A stretch of 45,817 nucleotides of DNA from Chloroflexota bacterium (GCA_024275635.1 JAJRYT010000177.1:1-45817); one strand, 5' to 3'. Positions 25,200 through 34,566 are shown, counted from the first letter of the stretch. A program made the numbers and translations. The notes: a model not told the origin generated them from the letters alone.

Positions 25200-25216
25200 T
25201 ATAAAGAGAGGAAAAC

Positions 25217-27988
25217 ATGAACAACTTAAAGCGTATACTTCTATACTTGTTATTGGTTGTTTTGATGGGTACGGCCGTTGGCTGCAAATCCAGCGATGCC
25301 GACGACAACGCCAACACAGACGCAACAACCGACGAAACAAACAGAACCACCGACGAAACCAGCGACCAAACCGTCATCACCTTCGCCGTCAACGGCTGGG
25401 AACGCGGCTTGTATGAAGATCGGGTAAAAGCCTTTGAAGAGGCCCATCCAGACATCAAAGTTGAATTGGTTTCCGCCGACGAAATCATGGGCAACCGAAC
25501 ACAACAGGGGAACTCCGTCGTTGTAGAAATATCCGACCCAGGTGACGAACTGTTAAACCTGGTGCAAGCCGCCGACGTTATCAGTTGGTACATCCAACCC
25601 GGATTCGTGGGTGATGGGCTGCTGCTCAACCTGGCCCCGCTGATGGAAGGAGACGACAACTTCGATGCCGCTGATTATTATCCCGGCATCCTGGAGCAGT
25701 ACCAATGGGACGGCGGTACCTGGGGCATACCAATCAATGCCAGTTACACGCTCATCTTCTACGACAAAGATTTATTCGACAAAGCAGGCGTTGCTTACCC
25801 CGAAGTTGGTTGGTCATGGGATGATTTTGTGGCCACGGCCCAGGCCGTAACCCTGCGCGATGGGGACGAAGTCACCCAATGGGGTTTTTCCAGCCAATTT
25901 ATAGACCCGATGCAGTTGGTGCAAGCCAAAGTAGGCCCTATCTTCAATCTGGAGAACGAACCGCCCACCGCCCGTTTGGAAGACCCGGACGTTGTGGCCG
26001 CATTCCAGTGGATGGCTGATCTATTTACCAAATATGAAGTATCCCCTTATGCGCCGCCGCCGGAATCAGAAGAAGATTTCGCCGCCTATGAGGAAATATA
26101 CAAACTAATGGAAGAAGGCAAAGTTGCCATGTGGCCTGACAACGCGGAATCCTATACCTGGCGGGCAGGAGAGCGTAATATCGGCGCTGTTCCGTTTCCC
26201 GTCGCTGACAATTACGATCACTCTTCCCCCATCAGCAACTTTGGCGGCGGCATATTGGCTGTCAGCGCCGGCACAGCGCACCCGCAGGCGGCCTGGGAGT
26301 GGATTAAATTCCTGACGCAGCAAAGCGACGGTGGATTTGCTTTTGGGCCAGGCGGGCCGGTCAGCCTGCCCGCGCGCCGGTCGGTAGCCGAGGCCAGCGG
26401 CGTATGGGATGAGCTGGATGAGGAACTGGTTCCTGCGCTGCGTTTTGCTGTCGAGCATGGGTTTACCCCCATCTATCCGCCCGGCGGCAGCGAGGAACTA
26501 TACCAGATCGTCTCCTCCATCATTGACAAGGGGCGGGACGCGGCCGATGTGTTGGCCGAAGCGCAAAAAGCGTTTGATTCCAGCACAACGGAAGTAATGA
26601 GCGAACAGACTAAAGCGACGCCAGTCCCCGATTTTACAGTGGCCGAACCGCCCAGCAGTCAAATCGAAGAGGGGGTGACGGTGGTACGCTTCGTTGTTGC
26701 CGGCGGCGACCCGTCCGTTTATCGTGAAGCCGCCACACAGTTCCACGAAACACATCCCGATATTGTCGTTAAAGTGGAAGAACCCAACTTTTACAATGAG
26801 GAGTTTAGTTTACAAGCGATGATTGGGGATGCGGATGCTTTTCAATGGTGGAATCCCATCCGCAGCGAAGATGATTTGAAGACGGTTCTGGCATTGCAAC
26901 CGCTCTTGGACGCCGACCCGGACTTGACGGAGGAGGATTTCTTTCCTGCCGTTTTGGACCAGTTCCGCAACCAGGGGCAGGTGGTTGGCCTGCCGGGCGA
27001 GGCGCAGATTGCTTTTTTGAGCTACAACAAACGCCTGTTTGACGCCGCCGGGAGGGCGTATCCCCAACCGGGATGGACGCTGGATGAATTTCTGGAAACG
27101 GCCGTTGCCATGACCCAAGGCGAGAGTGAAGAAGACAAAATCTACGGTTACGTCCCCGATCTGTACGAGATGGGTGACATGATGACTTTTTTGACGCGGC
27201 AGGACGTCTCCCTTATTGATGAAAGCGTTGATCCGGCCACCGCGAATCTCGCCGATCCCAACACGATTGCCGCCTTGCGCTGGTACACCAACCTCACCAC
27301 CGAATATGGCGTCAAGCCTGTCTTTGATCTCTCATCCTTTGATACGTTTGGTTCTAACCCTTATGAAGAACGCCAGGCGCTCATTGACAATGATCGCGCC
27401 GCCATCTGGAAAGACGACCAATATGGCGTTGTCTATTATGATGAAAACGGCGAAGTCGTCAGCGACGAAGCGGATCGCAGTCACATCAGCGTAGTTCCTT
27501 ACCCTGTCGGCGAAAGCGGCGGCGGCAGTTTTGAGACGGTCAACGGATATTACATCTCGGCGCAGACAGAAGTACGTCAGGCGGCCTGGGAATGGCTCAA
27601 ATACTTAACCGCACAGGAATCATTGGCACAGATTGGCTTACCGGCCCGTATCAGCGCCGCCGAATCAGATGCGTTCGCCCAACGGGTGGGCGCAGAGAAA
27701 GCCGCCATCCTGATCGCCGGTGTACAAAACAGCACGCAAGCCTCTACGCCTGACCCGTTTTCTGAAGGCAACGATTGGCTTGGCCCGGCGGTTATGATTG
27801 GGCTGCAAAATGCGTATAACAATGTCATCAAAGAGGAGGCGACGGTTGAAGAAGCGCTGCAAGCCGCCCAGGAAAAAGCGGATACATATCGTCAATGTAT
27901 TATCGTGAGGGATTTGGTTGGCAGCAGCGATTATCAAGAATTCGAGGCTTGCATGGAGGAAGCCGGCCTGTCGTGGGATGATTTTTAG
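25217..27988 (+). CDS. lipoprotein with two tandem solute-binding domains
   Basis: A 923-residue lipoprotein (lipobox GTAVGC, Cys23; Asp/Thr-rich linker to about 50). Two family-1 solute-binding domains lie in one chain, about 50-480 and 500-915. They are clearly related: FYDKDLFDKAGVAYPEVGWS in the first and SYNKRLFDAAGRAYPQPGWT in the second; AAWEWIKFLTQQ and AAWEWLKYLTAQ; LPARRSVAEAS and LPARISAAESD. Ordinary binding proteins have one domain and lie beside MalFG permeases. Here the gene sits between two efflux-type ATPases and downstream of an FtsX permease and adaptor. A ligand sensor or substrate-presenting subunit is inferred. A GAGAGG site precedes the ATG. The ligand is unknown. Confidence 0.87.
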   Translation: MNNLKRILLYLLLVVLMGTAVGCKSSDADDNANTDATTDETNRTTDETSDQTVITFAVNGWERGLYEDRVKAFEEAHPDIKVELVSADEIMGNRTQQGNSVVVEISDPGDELLNLVQAADVISWYIQPGFVGDGLLLNLAPLMEGDDNFDAADYYPGILEQYQWDGGTWGIPINASYTLIFYDKDLFDKAGVAYPEVGWSWDDFVATAQAVTLRDGDEVTQWGFSSQFIDPMQLVQAKVGPIFNLENEPPTARLEDPDVVAAFQWMADLFTKYEVSPYAPPPESEEDFAAYEEIYKLMEEGKVAMWPDNAESYTWRAGERNIGAVPFPVADNYDHSSPISNFGGGILAVSAGTAHPQAAWEWIKFLTQQSDGGFAFGPGGPVSLPARRSVAEASGVWDELDEELVPALRFAVEHGFTPIYPPGGSEELYQIVSSIIDKGRDAADVLAEAQKAFDSSTTEVMSEQTKATPVPDFTVAEPPSSQIEEGVTVVRFVVAGGDPSVYREAATQFHETHPDIVVKVEEPNFYNEEFSLQAMIGDADAFQWWNPIRSEDDLKTVLALQPLLDADPDLTEEDFFPAVLDQFRNQGQVVGLPGEAQIAFLSYNKRLFDAAGRAYPQPGWTLDEFLETAVAMTQGESEEDKIYGYVPDLYEMGDMMTFLTRQDVSLIDESVDPATANLADPNTIAALRWYTNLTTEYGVKPVFDLSSFDTFGSNPYEERQALIDNDRAAIWKDDQYGVVYYDENGEVVSDEADRSHISVVPYPVGESGGGSFETVNGYYISAQTEVRQAAWEWLKYLTAQESLAQIGLPARISAAESDAFAQRVGAEKAAILIAGVQNSTQASTPDPFSEGNDWLGPAVMIGLQNAYNNVIKEEATVEEALQAAQEKADTYRQCIIVRDLVGSSDYQEFEACMEEAGLSWDDF

Positions 27989-28005
27989 AAAGCGCAGCGG
28001 GTAGT

Positions 28006-28043
28006 GGGTGGTGGGTGGCGAGTAATCATGCCACCCGCCACCC
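28006..28043. repeat. GGGTGG-type hairpin spacer before ATPase 2
   Basis: GGGTGGTGGGTGGC (28006-28019) pairs with GCCACCCGCCACCC (28030-28043) with one G-T position and a 10-nt loop. It is the third such repeat-built spacer in the cassette, ending 25 nt before the ATPase start. Confidence 0.5.
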
Positions 28044-28068
28044 GCTGCTCGCCACCCGCAGCCTGATT

Positions 28069-28749
28069 ATGACAACATCACGCATTCGCACAAAAGGATT
28101 GACCCGCACATACCATGTGGGTGAACGGGAAATCCCAGTTTTGCAAGGGATTGATCTGGAGCTTCCGGCGGGCAAATTGGTGTCGTTACACGGCCGTTCC
28201 GGTTCCGGTAAGACGACGCTGTTAAATTGTATCAGCGGCCTGGACACCCCCTCGTCGGGCCAGGTATGGCTGGAGGGGCAGGAGATCACCCATCTCAGTG
28301 AAAAAGAACGCATCCAACTGCGGCGGCACGAATTGGGCTTTGTCTTCCAATCCCATGCTCTGCTGCCCACCTATTCGGCCCGTGAAAATGTGGATTTGAT
28401 GCTGCGCCTGGCCGGTTGGTCGTGGGCCGAGCGCCAGGAGCGGGTGGAACAAGTGTTGGCGCTGGTTGGGCTGAAAAGCTGGATGGATCACCGGCCGTTT
28501 GAGATGTCCGGCGGGCAGCAGCAGCGGGTGTCTATCGCTCGTGCCATTGCTCCCCGCCCGGCCATCATCCTGGCCGATGAGCCGACGGGAGAACTGGATG
28601 TGGCCACCGGCGCGCAAATCCTGCGCATTCTGCACCACATCGCCGCGCAGGAAAGGGCTACCGTCCTGGTCGCCACCCACGATTTCGCCGTAGATGAGTT
28701 GGCGGACGAGGTGTATTATCTGGAAGACGGCCGTATCATTCTTCAGTGA
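28069..28749 (+). CDS. ABC ATPase, LolD/MacB-type
   Basis: A 226-residue stand-alone ATPase: Walker A GRSGSGKTT (42-50), signature MSGGQ (146-150), Walker B IILADEP (166-172) and VATHD. GFVFQSHALLPTYSARENV is the usual Q-loop region of the lipoprotein-export/MacB class. It lacks the AbrB-like extension of the first ATPase in the cassette, so the two may form a heterodimer on the asymmetric permease or serve separate partners. ATG 28069 is chosen; the upstream in-frame stretch is repeat spacer. Confidence 0.88.
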   Translation: MTTSRIRTKGLTRTYHVGEREIPVLQGIDLELPAGKLVSLHGRSGSGKTTLLNCISGLDTPSSGQVWLEGQEITHLSEKERIQLRRHELGFVFQSHALLPTYSARENVDLMLRLAGWSWAERQERVEQVLALVGLKSWMDHRPFEMSGGQQQRVSIARAIAPRPAIILADEPTGELDVATGAQILRILHHIAAQERATVLVATHDFAVDELADEVYYLEDGRIILQ

Positions 28750-29041
28750 AATCGGGCGTGTAATCGAAAGCGGTGCGCGGCAGACATGTTCCGGGACATT
28801 GCGGAAAGCGGCTTATGGCTACCGTTATCGGCTCTCCCTGTCCCCGTCCAATAGCCCGTATCAATGCCGGTTTTTTGTGTGCGCCCATTTCGGCTCCCAT
28901 TTCCAGATAGAAAGCTGGGATGAAGCGTGCAATCGTCAATTGGCTGAATGGCGATGACAGGCGTTGCCGTTGGGCGTATTCTGGTGGGCAGCGTACTTGG
29001 CGGCGGGCCGGGGTATGGTGAAGTAATTCCCCCTTTTCTCA
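28750..29041. other. intergenic stretch between convergent genes
   Basis: This 292-bp gap separates the plus-strand ATPase gene from the end of the minus-strand propeller gene. No credible ORF, hairpin with T-run or repeat was recognised in it. Confidence 0.4.
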
Positions 29042-32000
29042 TCATTTTATCTCCACTGTATACAAATCCGTCCCGCTGACGAAGGCCAGCCGCGTCCCGT
29101 CGGGCGACCAGCGGACGGTGTGAACGTCGGGCAGCGGCGGGGTGAGGGGGATGGGTTCGGAATCGGGGTTGAGGGGGTTGGGGAGGAGGTAAATACGGCC
29201 GTTACATCGGCCCTGCTCAGTACAAGCCACATCCCATACCGCCGCGCCCATCCCATCCGGCTGCCAGACCAACCCGGCAATGGGGGCGTCAAACCTGATT
29301 TCGCGGCGGGTTTGCGTAACGGCGTGGACGAACAAAACCCGCTGCGCCTCCTCAAAACGGAAGGCGGCGATGGGTTTGGTTGGATTCCAATGGGTATGCC
29401 GGGCCGCTTCGTCGTCAATTTGCCAGCGACGGCCGTCCATGTTCATCAGCCATGTTGTGCCCGTGTGCGCTTGTTCATCGTCAAGCTGGGCGTAGGCCAC
29501 AAAACCGGAATTGGCAGACCAGCCGCGAAAATCAATCGCGCCGGTTGTGGTGATGACGTCAAACGAGGGAAGCGAAATCAGATAAGAAGTTGGGTAGTGA
29601 AATAGGTAATCATTTTCTAAATGCTGACCGCAGCTCAGCCAGAAATGACGGCCGTCCGGAGCAACGTTCGGTACACAGTTGACGACGCTATCCGGCAAAT
29701 TTAGCCGTTTGGTCACATCTTCAAAGGTTTGCGCCGCCGGGTCAATGAGCGGAACGACGGAGCGGTTGTTGTTGCCCATAAACGTAATCGCTTCCGGGCG
29801 GATTAAAAGTTGGCTGTCATCGGCGACCCAATAAGATGCGGAGCCAAGGTAATCGCGGGGAGCGTCCATGCCGCCGACGAAAAAGCCGGGGATTTCGCTG
29901 CGCCGCCAATGCTCACCGGTTGTCACGTCGCCGTACTCAAAACAGCAGCTAAAAAAACGGCGTTCATCTGCTGCCCAGGCGGGACGGGGAAAGCGGATAC
30001 GCCCCTTTTCGCTTTTGGGAACGAAGGTGTATGTTTCACCGCTGTCCAAATCAATCCAGGTCATATTTGCCAGCAGGCGGCGACCGCTGGGGGCTAAATC
30101 GAGGGGATAACTGCCGGGGTAAACGGCCGTTACCGCCCCCGCCAAATCCCGTAAACGCACTTCCCCATCCCCCGCCTCAATCAACCGCCCCAACGCTGCT
30201 GACCAGACCGGCAAATCGCAGCCGTCAGCAGGCGGAGAAGCAACGGCCCAGGCGCCGCCATTCAGATTGACGACAGCGGGCTGCGTGGTCTGGACGCCAG
30301 CGGGATTTGCGTACCAGTAATCGAAGCCGGTAACGGGGAAAAGGAGCAAATACTCATTGTTCAACCATTGGAAGGGGCCGCGCTGGCAGTAATCGTCACT
30401 GCGGAAGCCGTAAGGCGGGAGGTGCAGTTGGCGCAGGGATTCGCCGGAAACAGTGCGGAAGGCGAGGCGGGGGAGCAGGGCGGCGGCGTCCACGTCGGGC
30501 AGGGGATCGGGGATGGGGCCGATGTCGGTCAGGCTGACGCGCTCCGTTTGACCGCTTTCCCGATCGTAGAGGAAGATGTCGCTGGCGTTGTTCGTGTCGT
30601 CGGGAACGAGGTTGTCCGAGTTAGAGGTGTAGGCGATGAAACGGCCGTCTGCCGAAATTGCCGGTCGGTAGCTCTCGTGGTTCCCCGGCGCGCCGCCGGG
30701 GGCGCGGCTGATAAGCGTCGTTTGGCTGGTTTGTGTGTCGTGCCGGAAGATTTGGTTACAGGTGGGGAAGGCGCAGGAGAGGGCGTCGCTGGTTAGGTTG
30801 GTGGCGCGGGAGGAGAAGGCAAGGAAGCGGCCGTCGGCCGATAAGCTGGGATTAACATTGTCCCCGTCGCTGTGGAGCGTGATGAGGCGGGTTTGCCCCG
30901 TCTCCCGGTCATGGAGATAGATATTGTAGCAGATGCGCGTGTATCCCAGGTAGCTGTCGCACTCGGCGAGCGGGTCGGGGGTTAGATTGGAAGCGGTGGA
31001 TGCGTAAGCGAGGTAACGGCCGTCGCTGGAAATCGCCAACTCGCCCCAATACCCCTCCCCGGTGGAACTCATGCCGCTGTCGGCGTTGCCCGCGCTGATG
31101 CGGTTGAGTTGTCCCGTCTGCCGCTCCCAAACGAACACGTCGAAAAAGCCGCCTTCATCGCCCGGAACCAGGTTGTCGGCTCTGGAAACGAAGGCTACAT
31201 CGCCGTTGGCGGCAAATTGGGGAGCGAAGGTGTAGCCGTCGGGCGGCTGGTCGTCCATCGTGGGGATGGTTTCGGTCTGGCCTGTTTCTCGATCATAAAT
31301 GGTGAACCCGTAAGCGACGTAACGGCCGTCTGCCGACAAGGCCAGCGTGTAATCTCCGCCCAATCCCTGGCCGCGTCCCAGCGGGATGCGTTCCGTCAGC
31401 CCCGTCTCCCGGTCGTAGATGAACAAATCTTCACAGCTCATCATGGGATCATTTTCGCTGGCGCAGTCCATTTCGTCGCCGGGAACCAGGTCGCCCTCGA
31501 AGGAGTAGTAGGCGATGGTACGGCCGTTGGCCGACAGCGCTGCGCCGTTCACAGAAATTTGGGGCGAAGCGTTCCCAAAGCCCACATTGACGAGCGTTGT
31601 TGTTTGCGAAATCTGGTCGCGGACAAAAACAGAAACGGCCGAGTTTTTGTCATTGTTTAGAAAACCGGCGGAGAGGAAAGCGATGATACGGCCGTCGGCG
31701 GAGATGTGGGGTTGGAAACTGTCGCCGTTACTTTCGTAGGGATCGGGCGGCGGCTGGAACGGGGTGGGAACGATGCGGCGTGTTGGCGTGGAAAGTGGCG
31801 TGGCAGTGGGCGGGCCGGGATAGGCAGTGAGCGGGGTGTCGGCGGCAGGGCCAGGGTAGGCAGGATAAGCGGGGGGAATGGCCGTTACCGGTTCTGCTGC
31901 CGTCGTTGTCAATTTTACAGTGGGCGTGGGCGGAACGGCTGCTTCGGCTCCACTCAGCGCAGGCGTCGCCATCCCATCGGCACAGCCAACCAAAACTAAT

Positions 32001-32101
32001 AATCCAAGCAGCAGCGCGTACTTTTTCGTGCCAATTCCTCCAGAGAATACTTTTGCTTTTATTTTTGCAAAACGGCCGTCGTTTACCTGACGGCCGTTCA
32101 A
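29042..32101 (-). CDS. TolB/WD40-like beta-propeller lipoprotein
   Basis: Up to 1019 residues. A hydrophobic segment KKYALLLGLLVLVGC gives a lipobox, followed by a Thr/Pro/Tyr-rich linker and then many PD40-type propeller repeats with the words ISADGRIIAFLS, LSADGRYVAYG, AISADGRFIAYTSNSDNLVP and YDRETGQTERV. The C-terminal half continues with propeller-like strands ending RWSPDGTRLAFVSGTDLYTVE. An exposed surface binding or scaffold role is likely; no enzyme motif is seen. The frame's first usable codon is TTG 32101, giving a long n-region. A better-placed GGAGGAA (32041-32035) lies 5 nt before ACG 32029, exactly where an ATG AAA AAG start would be expected, so the original start codon may have mutated. 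Confidence 0.8.
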   Translation of the reverse strand: MNGRQVNDGRFAKIKAKVFSGGIGTKKYALLLGLLVLVGCADGMATPALSGAEAAVPPTPTVKLTTTAAEPVTAIPPAYPAYPGPAADTPLTAYPGPPTATPLSTPTRRIVPTPFQPPPDPYESNGDSFQPHISADGRIIAFLSAGFLNNDKNSAVSVFVRDQISQTTTLVNVGFGNASPQISVNGAALSANGRTIAYYSFEGDLVPGDEMDCASENDPMMSCEDLFIYDRETGLTERIPLGRGQGLGGDYTLALSADGRYVAYGFTIYDRETGQTETIPTMDDQPPDGYTFAPQFAANGDVAFVSRADNLVPGDEGGFFDVFVWERQTGQLNRISAGNADSGMSSTGEGYWGELAISSDGRYLAYASTASNLTPDPLAECDSYLGYTRICYNIYLHDRETGQTRLITLHSDGDNVNPSLSADGRFLAFSSRATNLTSDALSCAFPTCNQIFRHDTQTSQTTLISRAPGGAPGNHESYRPAISADGRFIAYTSNSDNLVPDDTNNASDIFLYDRESGQTERVSLTDIGPIPDPLPDVDAAALLPRLAFRTVSGESLRQLHLPPYGFRSDDYCQRGPFQWLNNEYLLLFPVTGFDYWYANPAGVQTTQPAVVNLNGGAWAVASPPADGCDLPVWSAALGRLIEAGDGEVRLRDLAGAVTAVYPGSYPLDLAPSGRRLLANMTWIDLDSGETYTFVPKSEKGRIRFPRPAWAADERRFFSCCFEYGDVTTGEHWRRSEIPGFFVGGMDAPRDYLGSASYWVADDSQLLIRPEAITFMGNNNRSVVPLIDPAAQTFEDVTKRLNLPDSVVNCVPNVAPDGRHFWLSCGQHLENDYLFHYPTSYLISLPSFDVITTTGAIDFRGWSANSGFVAYAQLDDEQAHTGTTWLMNMDGRRWQIDDEAARHTHWNPTKPIAAFRFEEAQRVLFVHAVTQTRREIRFDAPIAGLVWQPDGMGAAVWDVACTEQGRCNGRIYLLPNPLNPDSEPIPLTPPLPDVHTVRWSPDGTRLAFVSGTDLYTVEIK

Positions 32102-32194
32102 CGATTGGCGTTAGGAATGGCTACGATAGGTTAACTGTTTTGCGAATCATAACAGATTTAGTTCCTACAAGGATATTTGCTTCCATCTTAAAAT

Positions 32195-32213
32195 GATAAC
32201 GATAACCATTAGC
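32195..32213 (-). promoter_or_regulatory. Fur-box-like site upstream of the propeller lipoprotein
   Basis: GATAACGATAACCATTAGC matches the 19-bp Fur consensus GATAATGATAATCATTATC at 16 positions by direct comparison. It lies 94 bp upstream of the TTG start of the propeller lipoprotein gene, in the 135-bp gap before the next gene. Metal-dependent control is a suggestion only; no fur gene is in the window. Confidence 0.35.
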
Positions 32214-32236
32214 AATAAAACGACGCCGGGAAACGC

Positions 32237-33304
32237 TCAGGGAAAAGAAGTTGTTTGGTTCTGCGGCGGCGTGGACGACGGGGCGGGCGGAACGTCCAGA
32301 CGGAAGCTTTCCACCAGGGCCGTGAATTGGGTCAATAGTTCCTGTGATGCCTCAAAGTCGGTGGGATAGGTAAGGGCGATTTCGTAGGTACGGCCGTTAC
32401 TGCTGAACAACACCGCTTTGGCTTCCTTTCCTGACCCGGCCTCGCGATCAATGACAAAACCGGGCAGATGCTGGCTGTCCGGCCATTCGCCCAGGCTCCA
32501 GCCCTGCTCGAAGACGCTCATGCCCACGCCTTGCAGCAGCGGCGGCTCGGAAGCGGGGTCGTATTGATCCAGGTGGGTTTCCCCTTCATGGATGCGGATG
32601 GCGACGGGGTAGTTTGGTTTGGAGGACGGCCGTAACATAACCCCGCCCAACACGTTGCTTTCCGCCAGCGTCTCCACCGTCCAATCCGGCTGGCAAGCGA
32701 GGCTTAATCCCAGCGCCTGGTCATCGTAACGGAGCCATTCGGGGAAATCGGCCGGTTTCTGTGGCCAGCCGGTTGGGCCAGGCGGCATTTCAGCGTAGGT
32801 CGTGATCACCTCGTCCACAACGAAAATGCGATCAGCGTGCAGGCAGTGGGCAAATCCGGGATTGTTCAAATGGCCGCGCAGTCGAGCATGGTAAGGTAGC
32901 TTCGGAGCGATGTCCTGCCCCGGGTTTTCAATGGACTCTGGCGAGGCGGCAATGAGCCAAAAGGCATCATCGGGTAGGATATTGCTCATCGAACTGTTTA
33001 GAACGGCCAGTCCGGGGAGAAAGGGGCGATCTGTCAGTGTGCGGTTGATGAATGAAGGACAAATGACCTGACCTTGCGGGATTTCCGGTATGCCGCCCAT
33101 CATGATGAATGGGTCAGCGCCGCTGAAGTAGGCAGTGATTTCTACGGTTTCGCCCGGTTCTGGCCGGTTTTGCAGCAGATTGGCGACGTCGGTGGTGGGG
33201 GAAGCGACCGTTGCCGGTGGCGCGGCAGGTTCCGGTTCCGTTCGTGTGGCTGGGATGCAGGCGGTGAGGAACAAAATCAGAAATAGGATGGAAACATGCT
33301 TCAT
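32237..33304 (-). CDS. lipoprotein of unknown function
   Basis: A 355-residue protein with a lipoprotein signal (MKHVSILFLILFLTAC, Cys16) and a short Pro/Ala/Thr-rich linker. The mature part is not recognised as a known family. It contains two Cys residues near PSFINRT and FAHCLHADR and a C-terminal segment (LGLSLACQPDWTVE, VAIRIHEGE, FSSNGRTYEIALTYP) resembling the PsbP/LpqN-like pattern of proteins that test fit to a stress or surface role, but this is weak. AGGAGG precedes the ATG at good spacing. It lies downstream of, and in the same direction as, the truncated propeller gene, and upstream of the large propeller lipoprotein gene. Confidence 0.7.
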   Translation of the reverse strand: MKHVSILFLILFLTACIPATRTEPEPAAPPATVASPTTDVANLLQNRPEPGETVEITAYFSGADPFIMMGGIPEIPQGQVICPSFINRTLTDRPFLPGLAVLNSSMSNILPDDAFWLIAASPESIENPGQDIAPKLPYHARLRGHLNNPGFAHCLHADRIFVVDEVITTYAEMPPGPTGWPQKPADFPEWLRYDDQALGLSLACQPDWTVETLAESNVLGGVMLRPSSKPNYPVAIRIHEGETHLDQYDPASEPPLLQGVGMSVFEQGWSLGEWPDSQHLPGFVIDREAGSGKEAKAVLFSSNGRTYEIALTYPTDFEASQELLTQFTALVESFRLDVPPAPSSTPPQNQTTSFP

Positions 33305-33383
33305 TATATCCTCCTCTTGGACGATCTGGTATGGAGACGACGGCCGTTAATCAAAAGTTCCCGCTTGAAGCCTGCATTGGCTG

Positions 33384-33764
33384 TCATTCACTTGTGGCAA
33401 ACAGAGCGTTGGCCGGCCACAGTCGAATCTGCCCATCGCTGGCGAGAAAGTATAGGTTGTCGCTGATGGGATCGTGTCCGGCCAGACGGCCGTTGCTATC
33501 CAACAACGCCACATCCAACTGCTGCAGAACTTCTCGCGTATCGGGAGCAACGACCCGGATGGTTTTACCGACCGCTTCGTAGATCAGCTGCCGCCCCCAA
33601 TCGGCCATAATGCCAGACAAAGAAACACCGCTGTCCATCATCTCGTACCAGGCTCCATCACGATTCCAGGCCCAAAAAGTGGTTCCCACGGCCGAACTGC
33701 CGACGCCGGCTCCGTACAAGTCACTTGTTGATTTGATGCAGGCCGATGTTAGCGCGTTGTGTTT
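33384..33764 (-). pseudogene. 5'-truncated propeller-type protein fragment
   Basis: An open frame of about 126 codons without a credible start: SACIKSTSDLYGAGVG, TTFWAWNRDGAWYEMMD, SGIMADWGRQLIYEAVG, VAPDTREVLQQLDVAL, NLYFLASDGQIRLWP. The YEAVGKTIRVVAPDTREV and LYFLASDGQIRLW strands are typical of YVTN/WD40 propellers. Its N-terminal part is gone at about 33,765, close to the IS3-family remnant, so insertion and deletion probably destroyed the gene. Confidence 0.6.
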
Positions 33765-33807
33765 TCAAGCATGATTGTACGTCATGCACTGTTCCATAAC
33801 AGGACGA

Positions 33808-34566
33808 TTAACCACCGATTGACGAACGGCCGTTTACGTTTCCGGGACCGGCCAAGTGATGATCCAGGGGCCGGGAACCAGGATGCCGGCTTGATCCAGC
33901 GTAACGATAAAGGGGCTGTCCGGCAGTGTCTCGACAGTGATGGACGGCCGTAACTCCCCCGACGTGTAACGGCCGCTCTCGCTCATGCTGGAGCAGCTCA
34001 ACATGTTCTTTGGCGGCATACTGTCGACCTTGGTCGGAATGAAAGAATGTTGGTGCGCCTGTTTGCAGAGCCATTTGCAGCGCAGGTAAGGTCAACGCCC
34101 CGCAAGTGAGTAATTCTTCCAAATGCCAGCCCCGAACGGCTCTGGTATAAGCATCCAGAATCACTGCCAAGTACAAGAATTGACGACCGTAGCGCAAGTA
34201 TGTGATGTCACCTACCCAAATGTGGTTGGGATAGACGGCCGTTACATCCTGGATAACGTTAGGAAAACGAGGATGGGAATGCTTGCTATCAGTGGTGATG
34301 ACCCGGCCTGCCAACCGCGTCCGCTTCATTTGGCGCAAAATCCGGCGTACTGGTCGTTCACTGACAACCCATTTGTCACGCCGCAAACGAGCCAGCAGCA
34401 TCCGGTAGCCAAGATAAGGTCTGAGGGCCAAATGTTGTTCAATGGCTTTCACCAGTTCTGGGTCATCCTCTTGGCGCCGAGACCGATAGTAATAGGTGCT
34501 GGAAGGTAAATCCAACAATTGACACAGGTAGCGCACAGGATGTTCAGCCGACAGTTGTTCAATCAT
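33808..34566 (-). pseudogene. IS3-family transposase OrfB, C-terminus lost
   Basis: The first 190 or so residues are a normal IS3-family OrfB: YLCQLLDLPSSTYYYRSRR, GYRMLLARLRRD, the first catalytic Asp in HIWVGDITYLRYG and the second in FFHSDQGRQYA. After ELLQ the sequence no longer matches transposase and the catalytic Glu expected about 35 residues on is absent. The overlapping frame from about 33,990 to 33,834 (SGELRPSITVETLPDSPF, IVTLDQAGILVPGPWIIT, WPVPET then stop) looks like the C-terminus of a different protein, so the element seems fused to a host gene remnant near 33,980. Start overlaps the OrfA stop by ATGA. Confidence 0.75.

Noticed and set aside
28694..28957. 87-codon frame after the last ATPase gene
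   Set aside because: It starts inside the ATPase gene in another frame and has no homology I recognise.
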